Below, in pieces: positions 6,502 to 9,560 of a stretch of 9,560 nucleotides of DNA. The translations under genes and the position numbers were made by a program. A model generated the notes under the pieces. The model searched no databases, was not told the DNA's origin, and was given only the letters and a program-made list of their open reading frames with translations. The stretch's first letter is position 1; every line of letters starts with the position of its first letter. The DNA comes from Thermoleophilia bacterium (GTDB lineage Bacteria > Actinomycetota > Thermoleophilia > Gaiellales > Gaiellaceae): assembly GCA_014534155.1 (NCBI GenBank), contig JACVSB010000047.1:1-9560 (forward strand), in the 5' to 3' direction.

Positions 6502-7970
6502 GGCCGCCGACCCTCCCCGGTGACTACGCGCTTGCAGAGGCGCTGGACGATCTCGAGGAACGGTCGCTGCGCCCCTGCGCTCGCGTCCTGCTCGTTGACC
6601 GCATGGTGGAGCCAGCAGGCGTGGAAGCAGAGCTCGGCGAGCTCGGACGGCACGACGAGCTCGTCGGCGAGCCGGGCGCGAAGCGGGTCGACCAGACGCG
6701 CGAGGTGGCCGCCGGGGGCGAAGCATGCGTCGAAGGTTACGGTCCGGTCTCGGTAGCGAGTGGCGGCGGCGGCGAGATCGACGACGGCGTAGGAGAAGTC
6801 GAAGAACGGGAGCGCGTGCTCGCTGGCGGTCTCCCAGTCCACGACCGCGAGCGGGAGCTCTCCGTCGAGGAAGACGTTCCAGGCGGTCAGGTCGTTGTGC
6901 GCCGCGACGAGCGGGACGGGGGTCCCGCGGAGACGCGAGCAGCGGTCGGAGAGCCAGGCGCGGTAGCGCTCGCCCGCGACGAGAAGCGGCGCGAGGCGCT
7001 CCGCGGGCGTGAGGACGTCCCTCTCGAGTCGCTCCCAGTCGAGCTCGGCGCGCGTCTGCGTGCTCGCGTTCCAGCGGAGGAGCCACCCGACCACCGTGTG
7101 GACGACGTCTGCCAGCCGTTCCGGTCGACCGGCGAGGAGAGTCGCCGCCGACCGGCCGGTCACGGCCGTCTCCACGAGCAGGTGGCCCGCTCCCGACCGA
7201 CGTGCCGAGCGGACCTCGGGTACGTCTGCGCCCGCCGCCCGCGCTGCTTCGCCCAACCGGTCGAGGAGCAAGGCCTCGGCTGCGTGACCGGCGGCGACCC
7301 GCTCGCTGAGGGCGACCTTGACGACGACGGGGGCGCGACCCGCGCGCTCGAACGGGTAGAGGACCGCGGACTCGACGGGTCGGCGCCACGTGGCCTGCAC
7401 GACCGCGCCCTCGGCGTCCGCGAGGAGAGGGTCGAGCCGACGGAGCCAGTCCCAGAGCGACCGGTCGCCGCGATGAGCGACGAGGCCGACGGACGGGAGC
7501 ACGAGAGCGAGGAGGACGCTGAGGCGCGGAAGGCGGGCGAGGAGCGCGAGCCGCTTCAGGCGCCCCCTGGCCCCGGCGAGCGCCGCGAAGCGCGCGAGCG
7601 AAGCCGCCGTCAGGGGTACGAGGTAGCGGGGCGAGTCGCCGCTTGGAACGTGCGCGACGGCGGCTTCGACGGAGAGCCCTGCACGGAGGAGGAGCCGGCG
7701 CACGCGCATTCGCCTGCGCGGCGGGACGAGGGCGTAGACGGCACCCCGGGGAGGGAGCGCTCGCACGGCGTCCGGCACCGCCTGCTCGAGCCAGCCGTCC
7801 TGCGAGGCCTCGTCGCGCGACGGCGCGACCACGACGAGGTCGGCCGGCTCGGCGCCACCGAAGGCGCGTTCAGGCAGAACGGCGCCCGCCGGCGCTCCGC
7901 GGAGGGCACGGGCGGTCGCGGCCGGGCCATCGGGGTGCAGCAGCGCGAGGAGCCTCGTCAGGTCACCTAT
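6498..7970 (-). CDS. Two-domain protein: Rossmann/methyltransferase-like N-terminus and APH-type kinase
   Basis: About 490 residues if read from ATA at 7970. The C-terminal half is an aminoglycoside-phosphotransferase-type kinase domain (PF01636): VVKVALSER with ATP-binding Lys218, the catalytic loop HNDLTAWN (358-365) with Asp360 and Asn365, and the metal-binding DWE (378-380) followed by PFFDFSY. All key residues are present, so it is probably active, perhaps on a sugar or lipid-linked intermediate. The first 150 or so residues contain DLVVVAPS, a Pro-Gly-like turn and YALVPPRRRMRVRRLLLRAG, resembling the second half of a SAM methyltransferase without a visible SAM-binding loop; this is inference. 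The start is unresolved: no ATG, GTG or TTG lies in frame between GTG 8165 (inside the upstream gene) and GTG 7832. ATA follows a strong Shine-Dalgarno AGGGAGGGG (7985-7977) by 6 bases. The stop overlaps the GT4 start. Confidence 0.8.
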   Translation of the reverse strand: MGDLTRLLALLHPDGPAATARALRGAPAGAVLPERAFGGAEPADLVVVAPSRDEASQDGWLEQAVPDAVRALPPRGAVYALVPPRRRMRVRRLLLRAGLSVEAAVAHVPSGDSPRYLVPLTAASLARFAALAGARGRLKRLALLARLPRLSVLLALVLPSVGLVAHRGDRSLWDWLRRLDPLLADAEGAVVQATWRRPVESAVLYPFERAGRAPVVVKVALSERVAAGHAAEALLLDRLGEAARAAGADVPEVRSARRSGAGHLLVETAVTGRSAATLLAGRPERLADVVHTVVGWLLRWNASTQTRAELDWERLERDVLTPAERLAPLLVAGERYRAWLSDRCSRLRGTPVPLVAAHNDLTAWNVFLDGELPLAVVDWETASEHALPFFDFSYAVVDLAAAATRYRDRTVTFDACFAPGGHLARLVDPLRARLADELVVPSELAELCFHACWLHHAVNEQDASAGAQRPFLEIVQRLCKRVVTGEGRRP

Positions 7971-8039
7971 CGCGTTCCCCTCCCTGCGGTCTGCCGCCGG
8001 TGCCGGCGGGCCCGCAGCCGCGGGGGGCGGGAGGAACGC
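7971..8039 (-). promoter_or_regulatory. Structured intercistronic RNA that buries the Shine-Dalgarno of the kinase-like gene
   Basis: This is the only sizeable gap in the glycan operon. In the transcript, 8039-8031 (GCGUUCCUC) pairs with 7980-7972 (GGGGAACGC): nine base pairs with one G-U. Inside are two perfect hairpins: 8024-8020 with 8015-8011 (five pairs, loop GGCU) and 8009-8004 with 7999-7994 (six pairs, loop GCAC). The closing helix starts at the last base of the upstream TAG and ends one base before ATA, and includes the GGGG of the Shine-Dalgarno. A ribosome finishing the upstream gene would open this helix, so a coupling or translation-control role is plausible. No U-tract follows, so it is not an ordinary terminator. 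High G+C makes chance pairing common. Confidence 0.4.
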
Positions 8040-9097
8040 TAGTCGGAGTCGCGGAGGAGCTCGTCGGCCGGCGCCGACGCGAACCAGCGCGCCGAGTCGC
8101 GGTACATATCTGCCTGCCCGTCGCCCGCGAAGACCGCGCGAAGGCGCAGCGCGTGCACGAGCCACCGGCGTGCCTGCTCAGCCCGCGTCGGACCGTCGTG
8201 CTTGGCGAGGAAGCGGAGGTAGGAGAGGAGCTGCTCACGGTACATCCGGCTCTTCACGCGGCGCGTGGAGGCGCCGCCGATATGGACGAACTCGGCGTCG
8301 GAGCAGAAGTCGACGCACCATCCGGCCTGGCGCAAACGGTAGATGAGGTCGGTCTCCTCGCTGTACATGAAGAAGCGCTCGTCGAATCCTCCCACGGCTT
8401 CGACGGCGTCGCGGCGAAGAAGGAGCGCAGCACCCGAGAGGAACTCGGACGGCGCGACGGCGCCGCCGTGGCCGTTCGTCCGGCCCTCTGGATCAGGCGG
8501 CGAGAGCCCGTTCCCGTTCCGGAGCCGTTTCGAGGCCGTGTACAGGCCGCTGACCGCGTGTGGGAAGGCCGTCCATGCAGCGAGGGAGAGCGGCCGCAGC
8601 GGGTAGCCGAAGACCGACCGCTGCGGGGAGAAGTCCTCGTTCACGAGGCGTGGACCGACGACCGCGCTTCGGGGGTGCTCGTCGGCGAAGGCCGCCAGCC
8701 GCTCGACCGCGTCGTCGAGCGGCCACGCGTCCGGGTTGAGCAGGAGAAAGTAGCGGCCGTGGGCGACGTGCATCGCCGCGTTGTTGGCCGCGCCGAAGCC
8801 GCGGTTCGTCTCCAGCGCGAGCAGGCGGACATCCGGAAAGCCGGCCCGGACGAGCTCGACGCTGCCGTCGCTCGAGGCGTTGTCGACGACGACGACCTCG
8901 TACGCTCGCCCCGTAACCGCCCTGAGCGTCCGCTCGAGGTAGTCGCGGCAGTTGTGCGAGACGATGATGATCGAGACGTCGGAGAGCGCCTCGTCCGGCG
9001 AGAGAGGGTCGCCGTGTCGGCTCGTCGCCGCGTCGCCGTTCGGCGCGGCGGGCGAGACGTCGCGGAGGAGGCGCTGGTCCGAGGGGGAGAGCGTCAT
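8039..9097 (-). CDS. Family 2 glycosyltransferase, rhamnosyltransferase-like
   Basis: GT-A fold enzyme of the WbbL/RfbF-like group, many of which add rhamnose to cell-wall linkers or O-antigens; 352 residues. Motifs: SIIIVSHNCRDYL (42-54), VVVVDNASSDGSVELV (68-83), ETNRGFGAANNAAM (96-109), LLNPDAWP (119-126) with Asp123 in the DxD place, FLSGAALLLRRDA (219-231), VGGFDERFFMYSEETDLIYRL (235-255) with the E-T-D motif, and FVHIGGAS (270-277). The first 40 residues are polar and probably disordered. The start is ATG at 9097-9095, overlapping the oxidoreductase TGA as ATGA, with a Shine-Dalgarno GAGGGG at 9110-9105; the frame upstream is shadow. It is the only ATG start in the window. The stop is TAG, unlike the TGA of the other glycan genes, and is followed by the structured gap. 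Rhamnose specificity is a family guess. Confidence 0.9.
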   Translation of the reverse strand: MTLSPSDQRLLRDVSPAAPNGDAATSRHGDPLSPDEALSDVSIIIVSHNCRDYLERTLRAVTGRAYEVVVVDNASSDGSVELVRAGFPDVRLLALETNRGFGAANNAAMHVAHGRYFLLLNPDAWPLDDAVERLAAFADEHPRSAVVGPRLVNEDFSPQRSVFGYPLRPLSLAAWTAFPHAVSGLYTASKRLRNGNGLSPPDPEGRTNGHGGAVAPSEFLSGAALLLRRDAVEAVGGFDERFFMYSEETDLIYRLRQAGWCVDFCSDAEFVHIGGASTRRVKSRMYREQLLSYLRFLAKHDGPTRAEQARRWLVHALRLRAVFAGDGQADMYRDSARWFASAPADELLRDSD

Positions 9098-9560
9098 CGA
9101 GCCGCCCCTCGGAGGCCTGCCTCGAGCTCGAGCGGAGCGGCGAGAAGCTCGTCGACTGCCTCGCCCTCCTCGAGGTACTCGCTGTCCGTGTTCACCGACC
9201 AGACGTCGTGCGCCGCGCCCTCGAGGAGGTTGAGGGACGCGAGGATCGCCGTCCACATGGAGTGATCCTGGTTGTTGTAGCGGTGCAGTCCGTTTCGCCC
9301 GCACGTCTGCAGGTTCCGGAATCCGCGCAGGTAGTCACGAATCGTCGCGACGGCATCCTCGTACTGCATGTCGTACATCGGGTAGGCCTTGGGGACGCGG
9401 ACCTTGACGCCGTCGAAGACGTGCCGAGCGTCAATGAGACCGATGCGGGCGAGCTCCTCCGTGGCGAGCGCGACTGCACGGTCGTCCGGCATCTCCCAGA
9501 TCTCGTCGCCCTGGAAGCAGAAGTACTCGACGCCGAGGCACGTCGTCCCGGGGACGACCA
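9094..9560 (-). CDS. FAD-dependent amine oxidase/UDP-galactopyranose mutase-like oxidoreductase, C-terminal fragment
   Basis: The last 154 or so residues of a flavoprotein whose N-terminus, including the dinucleotide-binding motif, lies beyond the right edge. The visible part runs from VVPGTTCLGVEYFCFQGDE through LATEELARIGLID, VPKAYPMYDMQYED and the FAD-contacting CGRNGLHRYNNQDHSMWTA to a polar tail. The GRNG...RYNNQDHS pattern is known to me from amine-oxidase/protoporphyrinogen-oxidase-like proteins in polysaccharide clusters, related in fold to UDP-galactopyranose mutase. It probably acts on a sugar or lipid-linked substrate in the cytoplasm, but the reaction is not known. The frame is open to base 9560. 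Its TGA overlaps the ATG of the rhamnosyltransferase-like gene, so it belongs to the same operon. Family level is likely; a mutase activity cannot be claimed from this fragment. Confidence 0.75.
   Translation of the reverse strand, partial: VVPGTTCLGVEYFCFQGDEIWEMPDDRAVALATEELARIGLIDARHVFDGVKVRVPKAYPMYDMQYEDAVATIRDYLRGFRNLQTCGRNGLHRYNNQDHSMWTAILASLNLLEGAAHDVWSVNTDSEYLEEGEAVDELLAAPLELEAGLRGAAR

Noticed and set aside
6603..8042. Plus-strand open frame of 479 codons opposite the kinase-like gene
   Set aside because: Antisense shadow: low-complexity charged protein without motifs, whereas the minus strand carries an intact kinase core.
7643..9265. Plus-strand open frame of 540 codons
   Set aside because: Spans two convincing minus-strand genes and their junction, and its translation has no recognisable family.
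1..9560. CRISPR arrays, tRNA or rRNA genes, insertion sequences and attachment sites
   Set aside because: I found no spaced direct repeats, tRNA-like folds, transposase motifs or terminal inverted repeats. Coding regions fill nearly the whole window and no gap exceeds 72 bases.

Overview
The window is about 70% G+C by eye and densely packed with genes. Most starts are GTG (seven of eight canonical starts), and stop and start codons overlap by 1 or 4 bases. This suggests a high-GC actinobacterium, perhaps of the Thermoleophilia (Gaiellales or Solirubrobacterales). The phylum is inferred from composition and gene content; there is no rRNA or other marker to confirm it.

Layout, left to right. 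(1) Positions 1-2275, minus strand: an ABC-2 exporter operon, read from right to left as ATPase (1307-2275), permease (543-1307) and a second permease that runs off the left edge (1-546). (2) Positions 2276-2347: a 72-bp divergent intergenic region. (3) Positions 2348-3388, plus strand: a NodB-type polysaccharide deacetylase, the only plus-strand gene I accept. (4) Positions 3360-9560, minus strand: a surface-glycan operon. Transcription enters from beyond the right edge: an FAD-dependent oxidoreductase of the amine oxidase type (C-terminal part only), a GT2 rhamnosyltransferase-like glycosyltransferase, a two-domain protein ending in an aminoglycoside-phosphotransferase-like kinase, a GT4 glycosyltransferase and two more GT2 glycosyltransferases. 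Its last gene overlaps the end of the deacetylase tail to tail by 29 bp.

Together the genes look like part of a locus for assembly, modification and possibly export of a cell-surface or secreted glycan. Four glycosyltransferases would build the sugar chain, the kinase-like protein may phosphorylate an intermediate, the deacetylase may remove acetyl or other N-acyl groups, and the ABC-2 pair may export this or another compound. No sugar-nucleotide pathway, polymerase or flippase gene is present, so the product cannot be named.

The most unusual spot is the junction between the GT2 gene and the kinase-like gene (7968-8041). Every other junction in the glycan operon is a 4-base stop/start overlap. 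Here there is a 68-base gap that can fold into a three-stem structure whose closing helix runs from the stop codon to just before the next reading frame and buries a strong Shine-Dalgarno sequence. The frame behind it has no ATG, GTG or TTG at the expected place, only ATA.
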